A stretch of DNA of 64,000 nucleotides from Taudactylus pleione (GCA_031769625.1 JAUIMM010000015.1:28922501-28986500), one strand, 5' to 3'. Shown: positions 1 to 15,200, counted from the first letter of the stretch. Numbers and translations are program-made. Notes: generated by a model from the sequence alone, not told the origin.

Positions 1-3000
1 AAGCTGGAGATAGCAGTAAATTCACCAGGCAGCGCTGTGTGTTGGTGATATCGCTGGGAGCTGGTAACAACAGTAAGTTCTGCAGGCAGCGCTTTGTGTT
101 GGTGATATCGCTGGGAGCTGGAGACAGCAGTAAGTTCTGCAGGCAATGCTGTCTGTTGGTGATATCGCTGGAAGCTGGTAACAGCAGTAAATTCTGCAGC
201 CAGCGCTGTGTGTTGTTGACAGTGATGGGAGCTGGAGACAGCAGTTAGTTCTGCAGGCAGCGCTGTGTGTTGGTGACAGTGATGGGAGCTGGAGACAGTA
301 GTAAGTTCTGCAGGCAGCACTGTGTGTTGGTGATATCACTGGGAGCTGGAGACAGCAGTAAGTTCTGCAGGCAGCGCTTTGTGTTGGTGACAGTGCTGGG
401 AGCTGGTAAAAGAAGTAAGTTCTGCAGGCAGCGCTGTGTGTTGGTTTCAGTGATGGGAGCTGGTAACTGTGATAAGTTCTGCAGGCAGCGCTGTGTGTTG
501 GTGACAGTGATGGGAGCTGGTAACAGCAGTAAGTTCTGCAGGTAGCGCTGTGTGTTGGTGACAGTGATGGGAAATGGAGACAGCAGTAAGTTCTGCAGGC
601 AGCGCTGTGTGTTGGTGATATCGCTGGGAGCTGGAGATAGCAGAAAGTTCTGCAGGCAGCGCTGTGTATTGGTGATATTGCTGGGAGCTGGAGACAGCAG
701 TAAGTTCTGCCTGCAGCGCTGTGTGTTGGTGACAGTGATGGGAGCTGGAGACAGCAGTAAGTTCTGCAGGCAGCACTGTGTGTTGATGATATCGCTGGGA
801 GCTGGAGACAGCAGTAAGTTCTGCAGGCAGCGCTGTGTTTTGGTAATATCGCTGGGAGCTGGTAAAAGCATTAAATACTGCAGGCAGCGCTGTGTGTTGG
901 AGACAGCGCTGGGAGCTGGAGACCGCAGTAAGTTCTGCAGGCAGCACTGTGTGTTGGTGACAGTGATGGGAGTTGGTAACAGGAGTAAGTTCTGCAGGCA
1001 GCGCTGTGTGTTGGTGACAGTGATGGGAGCTGGAAACAGCAGTATGTTCTGCAGGCAGCACTGTGTCTTGGTGACAGTGATGGGAGCTGGAGACAGCAGT
1101 AAGTTCTGCAGGCAGTGCTGTGTATTGGTGATATCGTTGGGAGTTGGTAACAGCGATAAGTTCTGCAGGCAGCGCTCTGTGTTGGTGACAGTGATGGGAG
1201 CTGGAGACAGCAGTAAGTTCTGCAGGCGGCGCTGTGTGTTGGTGATATCGCTGGGAGTTGGTAAGAGCAGTAAGTTCTGCAGGCAGTGCTGTGTGTTGGT
1301 GACAGTGATGGGAGCTGGAGCCAGCAGTAAGTTCTGCAGGCAGCGCTGTGTGTTGGTGATATCGCTGGGAGCTGGAGACAGCAGTAAGTTCTGCAGGCAG
1401 CGCTGTGTATTGGTTATATCACTGGGAGCTGGAGACAGCAGTAAGTTCTGCAGGCAGCGCTGTGTGTTGGTGACAGCGCTGGGAGCTGGAGACAGCAGTA
1501 AGTTCTGCAGGCAGCACTGTGTGTTGGTGACAGTGATGTTAGCTGGTAACAGCAGTAAATTCTGCAGGCAGCGCTGTGTGTTGGTGACAGTAATGGGAGC
1601 TGGTACCAGCAGTAAGTTCTGCAGGCAGCACTGTGTGTTTGTGACCGTGATGGGAGCTGGTAACAGCAGTTAGTTCTGCAGGCAGCGCTGTGTGTTGGTG
1701 ACAGTGAAGGGAGCTGGAGACAGCAGTAAGATCTGCAGACAGCGCTGTGTGTTGGTGATTTCAGTGGGAGCAGGAGATAGAAGTAAGTTCTGCAGGCAGG
1801 GCTGTGTGTTGGTGACAGCGCTGGGAGTTGGTAACAGCAGTAAGTTCTGCAGGCAGCGCTGTGTGTTGGTGACAGTGATGGGAGCTGGAGTCAAAAGTAA
1901 GTTCTGCAGGCAGCGCTGTGTGTTCGTGACAGCGCTGGGAGCTGGTAACAGCAGTAAGTTCTGCAGGCAGCACAGGGTGTTGGTGACAGTGATGGGAGCT
2001 GGTAACAGTGATAAGTTCTGCAGGCAGCGCTGTGTGTTGGCGACAGTGATGGGAGCTGGAGACAGCAGTAAGTTCTGCAGGTAGCGCTGTGTGTTGGTGA
2101 TATCGCTGGGAGCTGGAGACAGCAGTAAGTTCTGCAGGCAGTGCTGTGAATTGGTGATATCGCTGGTAGCTGGTAACAGCAGTAAGTTCTGCAGGCAGCG
2201 CTGTGTGTTGGTGATATCACTGGGTACTGGAGACAGCAGTAAGTTCTGCAGGCAGCGCTGTGTGTTGGTGATATCGCTGAGAGCTGGAGACCGCAGTAAG
2301 TTCTGCAGGCAGCGCTGTGTGTTGGTGATATCGCTGGGAGCTGGTAACAGCAGTAAGTTCTGCAAGCAGCGCTGTGTGTTGGTGACAGCACTGGAAGCTG
2401 GAGACAGCAGTAAGTTCTGCAGGCAGTACTGTGTGTTGGTGGTAATGCTGGGAGCTGGATATTGTAAGTTCTGCAGGCAGCGCTTTGTGTTGGTGATATC
2501 GCTGGGAGCTGGAGACAGCAGTATGTTCTACAGGCAGCACTGTGTGTTGGTGACAGTTATGGGAGCTGATAACAGGAGTAAGTTCTGCAGGCAGCGCTGT
2601 GTGTTGGTGACAGTGATGGGAGCTGGTAACAGCAGTAAGTTCTGCAGGCAGCGCTGTGTATTGGTGATATCGCTGGAAGTTGGTAACAGCGATAAGTTCT
2701 GCAGGTAGTGCTGTGTGTTGGTGACAGTGATGGGAGCTGCAGACAGCAGTAAGTTCTGCAGGCGGCGCTGTGTGTTGGTGATATCGCTGGTAGCTGGAAG
2801 CGCTGTGTGTTGGTGATATCACTGGGAGCTGGAGATAGCAGTAAGTTCTGCAGGCAGCGCTCTGTGTTGGTGACAGCGCTGGGAGTAGGTAAAAGCAGTA
2901 AGTTCTGCAGGTAGCGCTGTGTGTTGGTGACAGTGATGGGAGCTGGAGACAGCAGTAAGTTCTGAAGGCAGCGCTTTGTGTTGATGATAACGCTGGGAGC

Positions 3001-3227
3001 TGGAGATAGCAGTAAGTTCTGCAGGCTGTGCTGTGTGTTGGTGATATCGCTGGGAGCTGGAGATAGCGGTAAGTTCTGCAGGCTGTGCTGTGTTTTGGTT
3101 ACAGCACTGGGAGTTAGTAACAGCAGTTAGTTCTGCAGGCAGTGCTGTGTGTTGGTGACAGTGATGGGAGCTGGAGACAGCAGTAAATTCTGCAGACAAC
3201 GCTGTGTGTCGGTGATATCGCTGGGAG

Positions 3228-6200
3228 CTCTAGACAGCAGTAAATTCTGGAGGCAGCGCTGTGTATTGGTGATATCGCTGGGAGCTGGTAACAGCAGTTA
3301 GTTCTGCAGGCAGCGCTGTGTGTTGGTGACAGCGCTGGGAGCTGGAGACAGCAGTAAGTTCTGCAGGCAGCACTGTGTGTTGGTGACAGTGATGGGAGCT
3401 GGTAACAGCAGTAAATTCTGCATGCAGCGCTGTGTTTTGGTGACAGTGATGGGAGCTGGTAACAGCAGTAAGTTCTGCAGGCAGCGCTTTGTGTTGGTGA
3501 CAGTTATGGGAGCTGGTAACAGCGATAAGTTCTGCAGGGAGCGCTGTATGTTGGTGACAGTGATGGGAGCTGGTAAGAGCAGTAAGTTTTGCAGGCAGCA
3601 CTGTGTGTTGGTGACAGCGCTGGGAGCTGAAGACAGCAGTAAGTTCTGCAGGCAGCGCTATGTGTTGGTGATATCGCTGGGAGCTGGATACCGCAGTAAG
3701 TTCTGCAGGCAGTGCTGTGTGTTGGTGATATCGCTGGGAGCTGGATATCGCAGTAAGTTCTGCAGGCAGCGCTGTGTGTTGGTGATATCGCTGGGAGCTG
3801 GTAACAGCAGTAAGCTCTACAGGCACCGCTGTGTGTTGCTGACAGTGATGGGAGCTGGAGACAGCAGTAAGTTCTACAGGCAGCACTGTGTGTTGGTGAC
3901 AGTGATGGGAGCTGGAGACAGTAGTAAGTTCTGCAGGCAGTACTGTGTGTTGGTGACAGTGATGGGAGCTGGAGACAGCAGTAAATTCTGCAGGCAGCGC
4001 TGTGTGTTGGTGACAGTGATGGGAGCTGGTAACAGCAGTATGTTCTGCAGGCAGCGCTGTGTGTTGGTGACAGCGCTGGGAGTTGATAACAGAAGTAAGT
4101 TCTGCAGGCAACGCTGTATGTTGGTGGCAGCGCTGGGAGCTGGAGACAGCAGGAAGTTCTGCAGGCAGCGCTGTGTGTTGGTGATATCGCTGGGAGCTGG
4201 TAACACCAATAAGTTGTGCAGGCAGCGCTGTGTGTTGGTGACAGTGATGGGAGCTGGAGACAGCAGTAAGTTCTGCAGGCAGCGCTGTGTGTTGGTGACA
4301 GTGATGGGAGCTGGAGACAGCAGTAAGTTCTGCAGGCAGCGCTGTGTGTTGGTGACAGTGATGGGAGCTGGTAACAGCAGTAAGTTCTGCAGGCAGCGCT
4401 GTGTGTTGTTGACAGCGCTGGGAGTTGGTAACAGCAGTATGTACTGCAGGTAGCGCTGTATGTTGGTGACAGCGCTGGAAGCTGGAGACAGCAGTAAGGT
4501 CTGCAGGCAGCGCAGTTTGTTGGCGACATCGCTGCGAGATGGTAACAGCAGAAAGTTTTGCAGGCAGCGCTGTGTGTTGGTGATATCGCTGGGAGCTGGA
4601 GACAGCAGTAAGTTCTGCAGGCAGCCCTGGGTGTTGGTGACAGTGATGGGAGCTGGTAACAGCAGTAAGTTTTGCAGGCAGCACTGTGTGTTCGTGACAG
4701 CGCTGGGAGCTGGTAACAGCAGTAAGTTCTGCAGGCAGTACTGTGTGTTGGTGGTAATGCTGGGAGCTGGATATTGTAAGTTCTGCAGGCAGCGCTTTGT
4801 GTTGGTGATATCGCTGGGAGCTGGAGACAGCAGTAAGTTCTGCAGGCAGCGCTGTGTGTTGGTGACAGCGCTGGGACCTGGAGACAGCAGTATGTTCTAC
4901 AGGCAGCACTGTGTGTTGGTGACAGTTATGGGAGATGATAACAGGAGTAAGTTCTGCAGGCAGCGCTGTGTGTTGGTGACAGTGATGGGAGCTGGTAACA
5001 GCAGTAAGTTCTGCAGGCAGCGCTGTGTATTGGTGATATCGCTGGAAGTTGGTAACAGCGATAAGTTCTGCAGGCAGTGCTGTGTGTTGGTGACAGTGAT
5101 GGGAGCTGCAGACAGCAGTAAGTTCTGCAGGCGGCGCTGTGTGTTGGTGATATCGCTGGTAGCTGGAAGCGCTGTGTGTTGGTGATATCACTGGGAGCTG
5201 GAGATAGCAGTAAGTTCTGCAGGCAGCGCTCTGTGTTGGTGACAGCGCTGGGAGTTGGTAAAAGCAGTAAGTTCTGCAGGTAGCGCTGTGTGTTGGTGAC
5301 AGTGATGGGAGCTGGAGACAGCAGTAAGTTCTGCAGGCAGCGCTTTGTGTTGATGATAACGCTGGGAGCTGGAGACAGCAGTAAGTTCTGCAGGCTGTGC
5401 TGTGTGTTGGTGATATCGCTGGGAGCTGGAGATAGCGGTAAGTTCTGCAGGCTGTGCTGTGTGTTGGTTACAGCACTGGGAGTTAGTAACAGCAGTTAGT
5501 TCTGCAGGCAGTGCTGTGTGTTGGTGACAGTGTTGGGAGCTGGAGACAGCAGTAAATTCTGCAGACAACGCTGTGTGTCGGTGATATCGCTGGGAGCTCT
5601 AGACAGCAGTAAATTCTGCAGGCAGCGCTGTGTATTGGTGATATCGCTGGGAGCTGGTAACAGCAGTAAGTTCTGCAGGCAGCGCTGTGTGTTGGTGACA
5701 GCGCTGGGAGCTGGAGACAGCAGTAAGTTCTGCAGGCAGCACTGTGTGTTGGTGACAGTGATGGGAGCTGGTAACAGCAGTAAATTCTGCATGCAGCGCT
5801 GTGTTTTGGTGACAGTGATGGGAGCTGGTAACAGCAGTAAGTTCTGCAGGCAGCGCTTTGTGTTGGTGACAGTTATGGGAGCTGGTAACAGCGATAAGTT
5901 CTGCAGGGAGCGCTGCATGTTGGTGACAGTGATGGGAGCTGGTAAGAGCAGTAAGTTTTGCAGGCAGCACTGTGTGTTGGTGACAGCGCTGGGAGCTGAA
6001 GACAGCAGTAAGTTCTGCAGGCAGCGCTATGTGTTGTTGATATCGCTGGGAGCTGGATACCGCAGTAAGTTCTGCAGGCAGTGCTGTGTGTTGGTGATAT
6101 CGCTGGGAGCTGGATATCGCAGTAAGTTCTGCAGGCAGCGCTGTGTGTTGGTGATATCGCTGGGAGCTGGTAACAGCAGTAAGCTCTACAGGCACCGCTG

Positions 6201-9200
6201 TGTGTTGCTGACAGTGATGGGAGCTGGAGACAGCAGTAAGTTCTACAGGCAGCACTGTGTGTTGGTGACAGTGATGGGAGCTGGAGACAGCAGTAAGTTC
6301 TGCAGGCAGCACTGTGTGTTGGTGACAGTGATGGGAGCTGGAGACAGCAGTAAATTCTGCAGGCAGCGCTGTGTGTTGGTGACAGTGATGGGAGCTGGTA
6401 ACAGCAGTATGTTCTGCAGGCAGCGCTGTGTGTTGGTGATATCGCTGGGAGCTGGTAACACCAGTAAGTTGTGCAGGCAGCGCTGTTTGTTGGTGACAGT
6501 GATGGGAGCTGGAGACAGCAGTAAGTTCTGCAGGCAGCGCTGTGTGTTGGTGACAGTGATGGGAGCTGGAGACAGCAGTAAGTTCTGCAGGCAGCGCTGT
6601 GTGTTGGTGACAGTGATGGGAGCTGGTAACAGCAGTAAGTTCTGCAGGCAGCGCTGTGTGTTGTTGACAGCGCTGGGAGTTGGTAACTGCAGTATGTACT
6701 GCAGGTAGCGCTGTATGTTGGTGACAGCGCTGGAAGCTGGAGACAGCAGTAAGGTCTGCAGGCAGCGCAGTTTGTTGGCGACATCGCTGCGAGATGGTAA
6801 CAGCAGAAAGTTTTGCAGGCAGCGCTGTGTGTTGGTGATATCGCTGGGAGCTGGAGACAGCAGTAAGTTCTGCAGGCAGCCCTGGGTGTTGGTGACAGTG
6901 ATGGGAGCTGGTAACAGCAGTAAGTTTTGCAGGCAGCACTGTGTGTTCGTGACAGCGCTGGGAGCTGGTAACAGCAGTAAGTTCTGCAGGCAGCACAGGG
7001 TGTTGGTGACAGTGATGGGAGCTGGTAACAGTGATAAGTTCTGCAGGCAGCGCTGTGTGTTGGCGACAGTGATGGGAGCTGGTAACAGCAGTAAATTCTG
7101 CAGGTAGCGCTGTGTGTTGGTGATATCGCTGGGAGCTGGAGACAGCAGTAAGTTCTGCAGGCACTGCTGTGAATTGGTGATATCGCTGGAAGCTGGTAAC
7201 AGCAGTAAGTTCTGCAGGCAGCGCTGTGTGTTGGTGATATCACTGGGTACTGGAGACAGCAGTAAGTTCTGCAGGCAGCGCTGTGTGTTGGTGATATCGC
7301 TGGGAGCTGGAGACCGCAGTAAGTTCTGCAGGCAGCGCTGTGTGTTGGTGATATCGCTGGGAACTGGTAACAGCAGTAAGTTCTGCAGGCAGTGCTGTGT
7401 GTTGGTGACAGCACTGGGAGCTGGAGACAGCAGTAAGTTCTGCAGGCAGTACTGTGTGTTGGTGATAATGCTGGGAGCTGGATATTGCAGTAAGTTCTGC
7501 AGGCAGCGCTGTGTGGTGGTGATATCGCTGGCAGCTGGTAACAGAAGTAAGGTCTGCAGGCAGCGCTGTTTGTTGGTGACAGTGATGGGAGCTGGAGGCA
7601 GCAGTAAGTTCTGCATGCAGCGCTGTGTGTTGGTGACAGTGATGGGAGCAGGAGACAGCAGTAAGTTCTGCAGACAGCGCTGTGTGTTGGTGATATTGCT
7701 GGGAGCTGGAGACAGCAGTTAATTCTGCAGGCAGCGCTGTGTGTTGGTGACAGCGCTGGGAGTTGTTAATAGCAGTAAGTTCTACTAGCAGTGCTGTGTG
7801 TTGGTGATATCGCTGGGAGCTGGAGACAGCAGTAAGTTCTGCAGACAGCGCTGTGTGTTGGTGACAGTGAAGGGAGCAGGAGACAGCAGTAAGTTCTGCA
7901 GACAGCGCTGTGTGTTGGTGATATCAGTGGGAGCAGGAGACAGCAGTAAGTTCTGCAGGCAGCCCTGTGTGTTGGTGACAGTGATGGGAGCTGGAGACAA
8001 AAGTAAGTTCTGCAGGCAGCACTGGGTGTTGGTGACAGTGATGGAAGCTGGTAACAGTGATAAGTTCTGCAGGCAGCGCTGTGTGTTGGCGACAGTTATG
8101 GGAGCTGGAAACAGCAGTAAGTTCTGCAGGTAGTGCTGTGTGTTGGTGATATCGCTGGGAGCTGGAGACAGCAGTAAGTTCTGCAGGCAGCGGTGTGTAT
8201 TGGTGATATCGCTGGTAGCTGGTAACAGCAGTAAGTTCTGCAGGCAGCGCTGTGTGATGCTGACAGCACTGGGCGCTGGAGACAGCAGTAACTTCTGCAG
8301 GCAGCGCTGTGTGTTGGTGATATCGCTGGCAGCTGGAGACAGCAGTAAGTTCTGCAGGCAGCGCTGTTTATTGGTGATATTGCTGGGAGCTGGAGACAGC
8401 AGTAAATTCTGCAGGCAGCGCTGTGTGTTGGTGACAGTGCTGGGAGTTGTTAATAGCAGTAAGTTCTACAGGCAGCGCTGTGTGTTGGTGATATCGCTGG
8501 GAGCTGGAGACAGCAGTAAGTTCTGCAGGCAGCGCTGTGTGTTGGTGACAGTGATGGGAGCTGGTAACAGCCGTAAGTTCTGCAGGCAGCACTGTGTATT
8601 GGTGATATCGCTGGAAGTTGGTAACAGCGATAAGTTCTACAGGCAGCGCTGTGTGTTGGTGATATCGCTGGGAGCTGGAGACAGCAGTAAGTTCTGCAGG
8701 CAGCGCTGTGTGTTGGTGATATCGCTGGGAGCTGGTAACAGTAGTAAGTTCTGCAGGCAGTACTGTGTGTTGGTGATATCGCTGGAAGCTGGTAACAGCA
8801 GTAAGTTCTGCAGGCAGCGCTGTGTATTGGTGATATCGCTGGAAGTTGGTAACAGCGATAAGTTCTGCAGGCAGTGCTGTGTGTTGGTGACAGTGATGGG
8901 AGCTGCAGACAGCAGTAAGTTCTGCAGGCGGCGCTGTGTGTTGGTGATATCGCTGGTAGCTGGAGATAGCGGTAAGTTCTGCAGGCAGTGCTGTGTGTTG
9001 GTGATATCACTGGGAGCTGGAGATAGCAGTAAGTTCTGCAGGCAGCGCTCTGTGTTGGTGACAGCGCTGGAAGTTGGTAAAAGCAGTAAGTTCTGCAGGT
9101 AGCGCTGTGTGTTGGTGACAGTGATTGGAGCTGGAGACAGCAGTAAGTTCTGCAGGCAGCGCTTTGTGTTGATGATATCGCTGGGAGCTGGAGACAGCAG

Positions 9201-12200
9201 TAAGTTCTGCAGGCTGTGCTGTGTGTTGGTGATATCGCTGGGAGCTGGAGATAGCGGTAAGTTCTGCAGGCAGTGCTGTGTGTTGGTTACAGCGCTGGGA
9301 GTTAGTAACAGCAGTTAGTTATGCAGGCAGTGCTGTGTGTTGGTGACAGTGATGGGAGCTGGAGACAGCAGTAAGTTTTGCAGACAACGCTGTGTGTCGG
9401 TGATATCGCTGGGAGCTCTAGACAGCAGTAAATTCTGCAGGCAGTGCTGTGTATTGGTGATATCGCTGGGAGCTGGTAACAGCAGTAAGTTCTGCAGGCA
9501 GCGCTGTGTGTTGGTGACAGCGCTGGGAGCTGGAGACAGCAGTAAGTTCTGCAGGCAGCACTGTGTGTTGGTGACAGTGATGGGAGCTGGTAACAGCAGT
9601 AAATTCTGCATGCAGCACTGTGTTTTGGTGACAGTGATGGGAGCTGGTAACAGCAGTAAGTTCTGCAGGCAGCGCTTTGTGTTGGTGACAGTGATGGGAG
9701 CTGGTAACAGCGATAAGTTCTGCAGGGAGCGCTGTGTGTTGGTGACAGTGATGGGAGCTGGTAACAGCAGTAAGATTTGCAGGCAGCACTGTGTGTTGGT
9801 GACAGCGCTGGGAGCTGAAGACAGCAGTAAGTTCTGCAGGCAGGGCTATGTGTTGGTGATATCGCTGGGAGCTGGATACCGCAGTAAGTTCTGCAGGCAG
9901 TGCTGTGTGTTGGTGATATCGCTGGGAGCTGGATATCGCAGTAATTTCTGCAGGCAGCGCTGTGTGTTGGTGATATTGCTGGGAGCTGCTAACAGCAGTA
10001 AGCTCTACAGGCACCGCTGTGTGTTGGTGACAGTGATGGGAGCTGGAGACAGCAGTAAGTTCTGCAGGCAGCACTGTGTGTTGGTGACAGTGATGGGAGC
10101 TGGAGACAGCAGTAAGTTCTGCAGGCAGCACTGTGTGTTGGTGACAGTGATGGGAGCTGGAGACAGCAGTAAATTCTGCAGGCAGCGCTGTGTGTTATTG
10201 ACAGTGATGGGAGCTGGTAACAGCAGTATGTTCTGCAGGCAGCGCTGTGTGTTGGTGACAGCGCTGGGAGTTGATAACAGAAGTAAGTTCTGCAGGCAAT
10301 GCTGTATGTTGGTGGCAGCGCTGGGAGCTGGAGACAGCAGGAAGTTCTGCAGGCAGCGCTGTGTGTTGGTGATATCGCTGGGAGCTGGTAACACCAGTAA
10401 GTTCTGCAGGAAGCGCTGTGTGTTGGTGACAGTGATGGGAGCTGGAGACAGCAGTAAGTTCTGCAGGCAGCGCTGTGTGTTGGTGACAGTGATGGGAGCT
10501 GGAGACAGCAGTAAGTTCTGCAGGCAGCGCTGTGTGTTGGTGACAGTGATGGGAGCTGGTAACAGCAGTAAGTTCTGCAGGCAGCGCTGTGTGTTGTTGA
10601 CAGCGCTGGGAGTTGGTAACAGCAGTAAGTACTGCAGGTAGCGCTGTATGTTGGTGACAGCGCTGGAAGCTGGAGACAGCAGTAAGGTCTGCAGGCAGCG
10701 CAGTTTGTTGGCGACATCGCTGCGTGATGGTAACAGCAGAAAGTTTTGCAGGCAGCGCTGTGTGTTGGTGATATCGCTGGGAGCTGGAGACAGCAGTAAG
10801 TTCTGCAGGCAGCACTGGGTGTTGGTGACAGTGATGGGAGCTGGAGACAGCAGTAAGTTCTGCAGGCAGCGCTTTGTGTTGATGATATCGCTGGGAGCTG
10901 GAGACAGCAGTAAGTTCTGCCGGCTGTGCTGTGTGTTGGTGATATCGCTGGGAGCTGGAGATAGCGGTAAGTTCTGCAGGCAGTGCTGTGTGTTGGTTAC
11001 AGCGCTGGGAGTTAGTAACAGCAGTTAGTTATGCAGGCAGTGCTGTGTGTTGGTGACAGTGATGGGAGCTGGAGACAGCAGTAAGTTCTGCAGACAACGC
11101 TGTGTGTCGGTGATATCGCTGGGAGCTGGTAACAGCAGTAAGTTCTGCAGGCAGCGCTGTGTATTGGTGATATCGCTGGGAGCTGGTAACAGCAGTAAGT
11201 TCTGCAGGCAGCGCTGTGTGTTGGTGACAGCGCTGGGAGCTGGAGACAGCTGTAAGTTCTGCAGGCAGCACTGTGTGTTGGTGACAGTGATGGGAGCTGG
11301 TAACAGCAGTAAATTCTGCATGCAGCGCTGTGTTTTGGTGACAGTGATGGGAGCTAGTAACAGCAGTAAGTTCTGCAGGCAGCGCTTTGTGTTGGTGACA
11401 GTGATGGGAGCTGGTAACAGCGATAAGTTCTGCAGGGAGCGCTGTGTGTTGGTGACAGTGATGGGAGCTGGTAACAGCAGTAAGTTTTGTAGGCAGCACT
11501 TTGTGTTGGTGACAGCGCTGGGAGCTGAATACAGCAGTAAGTTCTGCAGGCAGCGCTATGTGTTGGTGATATCGCTGGGAGCTGGATACCGCAGTAAGTT
11601 CTGCAGGCAGTGCTGTGTGTTGGTGATATCGCTGGGAGCTGGATATCGCAGTAATTTCTGCAGGCAGCGCTGTGTGTTGGTGATATCGCTGGGAGCTGGT
11701 AACAGCAGTAAGCTCTACAGGCACTGCTGTGTGTTGGTGACAGTGATGGGAGCTGGAGACAGCAGTAAGTTCTGCAGGCAGCACTGTGTGTTGGTGACAG
11801 TGATGGGAGCTGGAGACAGCAGTAAGTTCTGCAGGCAGCACTGTGTGTTGGTGACAGTGATGGGAGCTGGAGACAGCAGTAAGTTCTGCAGGCAGCACTG
11901 TGTGTTGGTGACAGTGATGGGAGCTGGAGACAGCAGTAAATTCTGCAGGCAGCGCTGTGTGTTGGTGACAGTGATGGGAGCTGGTAACAGCAGTATGTTC
12001 TGCAGGCAGCGCTGTGTGTTGGTGACAGTGATGGGAGCTGGAGACAGCAGTAAATTCTGCAGGCAGCGCTGTGTGTTGGTGACAGTGATGGGAGCTGGTA
12101 ACAGCAGTATGTTCTGCAGGCAGCGCTGTGTGTTGGTGACAGCGCTGGGAGTTGATAACAGAAGTAAGTTCTGCAGGCAACGCTGTATGTTGGTGGCAGC

Positions 12201-15200
12201 GCTGGGAGCTGGCGACAGCAGGAAGTTCTGCAGGCAGCGCTGTGTGTTGGTGATATCGCTGGGAGCTGGTAACACCAGTAAGTTCTGCAGGCAGCGCTGT
12301 GTGTTGGTGACAGTGATGGGAGCTGGAGACAGCAGTAAGTTCTGCAGGCAGCGCTGTGTGTTGGTGACAGTGATGGGAGCTGGAGACAGCAGTAAGTTCT
12401 GCAGGCAGCGCTGTGTGTTGGTGACAGTGATGGGAGCTGGTAACAGCAGTAAGTTCTGCAGGCAGCGCTGTGTGTTGTTGACAGCGCTGGGAGTTGGTAA
12501 CAGCAGTAAGTACTGCAGGTAGCGCTGTATGTTGGTGACAGCGCTGGAAGCTGGAGACAGCAGTAAGGTCTGCAGGCAGCGCAGTTTGTTGGAGACATTG
12601 CTGCGAGATGGTAACAGCAGAAAGTTTTGCAGGCAGCACTGTGTGTTGGTGATATCGCTGGGAGCTGGAGACAGCAGTAAGTTCTGCAGGCAGCCCTGGG
12701 TGTTGGTGACAGTGATGGGAGCTGGTAACAGCAGAAAGTTTTGCAGGCAGCACTATGTGTTTGTGACAGCGCTGGGAGCTGGTAATAGCAGTAAGTTCTG
12801 CAGGCAGCACAGGGTGTTGGTGACAGTGATGGGAGCTGGTAACAGTGATAAGTTCTGCAGGCAGCGCTGTGTGTTGGCGACAGTGATGGGAGCTGGTAAC
12901 AGCAGTAAATTCTGCAGGTAGCGCTGTGTGTTGGTGATATCGCTGGGAGCTGGAGACAGCAGTAAGTTCTGCAGGCACTGCTGTGAATTGGTGATATCAC
13001 TGGAAGCTGGTAACAGCAGTAAGTTCTGCAGGCAGCGCTGTGTGTTGGTGATATCACTGGGTACTGGAGACAGCAGTAAGTTCTGCAGGCAGCGCTGTGT
13101 GTTGGTGATATCGCTGGGAGCTGGAGACCGCAGTAAGTTCTGCAGGCAGCGCTGTGTGTTGGTGATATCGCTGGGAACTGGTAACAGCAGTAAGTTCTGC
13201 AGGCAGTGCTGTGTGTTGGTGACAGCACTGGGAGCTGGAGACAGTAGTAAGTTCTGCAGGCAGTACTGTGTGTTGGTGATAATGCTGGGAGCTGGATATT
13301 GCAGTAAGTTCTGCAGGCAGCGCTGTGTGGTGGTGATATCGCTGGCAGCTGGTAACAGAAGTAAGGTCTGCAGGCAGTGCTGTTTGTTGGTGACAGTGAT
13401 GGGAGCTGGAGGCAGCAGTAAGTTCTGCATGCAGCGCTGTGTGTTGATGACAGTGATGGGAGCAGGAGACAGCAGTAAGTTCTGCAGACAGCACTGTGTG
13501 TTGGTGATATTGCTTGGAGCTGGAGACAGCAGTAAATTCTGCAGGCAGCGCTGTGTGTTGGTGACAGCGCTGGGGGTTGTTAATAGCAGTAAGTTCTACT
13601 GGCAGTGCTGTGTGTTGGTGATATCGCTGGGAGCTGGAGACAGCTGTAAGTTCTGCAGACAGCGCTGTGTGTTGGTGACAGTGAAGGTAGCAGGAGACAG
13701 CAGTAAGTTCTGCAGACAGCGCTGTGTGTTGGTGATATCAGTGGGAGCAGGAGACAGCAGTAAGTTCTGCAGGCAGCCCTGTGTGTTGGTGACAGTGATG
13801 GGAGCTGGAGACAAAAGTAAGTTCTGCAGGCAGCGCTGTGTGTTCGTGACAGCGCTGGGAGCTGGTAACAGCAGTAAGTTCTGCAGGCAGCACTGGTTGT
13901 TGGTGACAGTGATGGGAGCTGGTAACAGTGATAAGTTCTGCAGGCAGCGCTGTGTGTTGGCGACAGTGATGGGAGCTGGAAACAGCAGTAAGTTCTGCAG
14001 GTAGTGCTGTGTGTTGGTGATATCGCTGGGAGCTGGAGACAGCAGTAAGTTCTGCAGGCAGCGGTGTGTATTGGTGATATCGCTGGTAGCTGGTAACAGC
14101 AGTAAGTTCTGCTGGCAGCGCTGTGTGATGCTGACAGCACTGGGCGCTGGAGACAGCAGTAACTTCTGCAGGCAGTGCTGTGTGTTGGCGATATCGCTGG
14201 CAGCTGGAGACAGCAGTAAGTTCTGCAGGCAGCGCTGTTTATTGGTGATATTGCTGGGAGCTGGAGACAGCAGTAAATTCTGCAGGCAGCGCTGTGTGTT
14301 GGTGACAGTGCTGGGAGTTGTTAATAGCAGTAAGTTCTACAGGCAGCGCTGTGTGTTGGTGATATCGCTGGGAGCTGGAGACAGCAGTAAGTTCTGCAGG
14401 CAGCGCTGTGTGTTGGTGACAGTGATGGGAGCTGGTAACAGCCGTAAGTTCTGCAGGCAGCACTGTGTATTGGTGATATCGCTGGAAGTTGGTAACAGCG
14501 ATAAGTTCTACAGGCAGCGCTGTGTGTTGGTGATATCGCTGGGAGCTGGAGACAGCAGTAAGTTCTGCAGGCAGCGCTGTGTGTTGGTGATATCGCTGGG
14601 AGCTGGTAACAGTAGTAAGTTCTGCAGGCAGTACTGTGTGTTGGTGATATCGCTGGAAGCTGGTAACAGCAGTAAGTTCTGCAGGCAGCGCTGTGTATTG
14701 GTGATATCGCTGGAAGTTGGTAACAGCGATAAGTTCTGCAGGCAGTGCTGTGTGTTGGTGACAGTGATGGGAGCTGCAGACAGCAGTAAGTTCTGCAGGC
14801 GGCGCTGTGTGTTGGTGATATCGCTGGTAGCTGGAAGCACTGTGTGTTGGTGATATCACTGGGAGCTGGAGATAGCAGTAAGTTCTGCAGGCAGCGCTCT
14901 GTGTTGGTGACAGCGCTGGGAGTTGGAAAAAGCAGTAAGTTCTGCAGGTAGCGCTGTGTGTTGGTGACAGTGATGGGAGCTGGAGACAGCAGTAAGTTCT
15001 GCAGGCAGCGCTTTGTGTTGATGATATCGCTGGGAGCTGGAGACAGCAGTAAGTTCTGCAGGCTGTGCTGTGTGTTGGTGATATCGCTGGGAGCTGGAGA
15101 TAGCGGTAAGTTCTGCAGGCAGTGCTGTGTGTTGGTTACAGCGCTGGGAGATAGTAACAGCAGTTAGTTATGCAGGCAGTGCTGTGTGTTGGTGACAGTG

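Noticed and set aside
11047..12522. Plus-strand open frame of about 490 codons with a VLVTVMGAGDSSKFCRQRC-type repeat
   Set aside because: It ends only where a TAG-bearing unit variant occurs, and the frame boundaries follow random unit changes. Not evidence of a gene.
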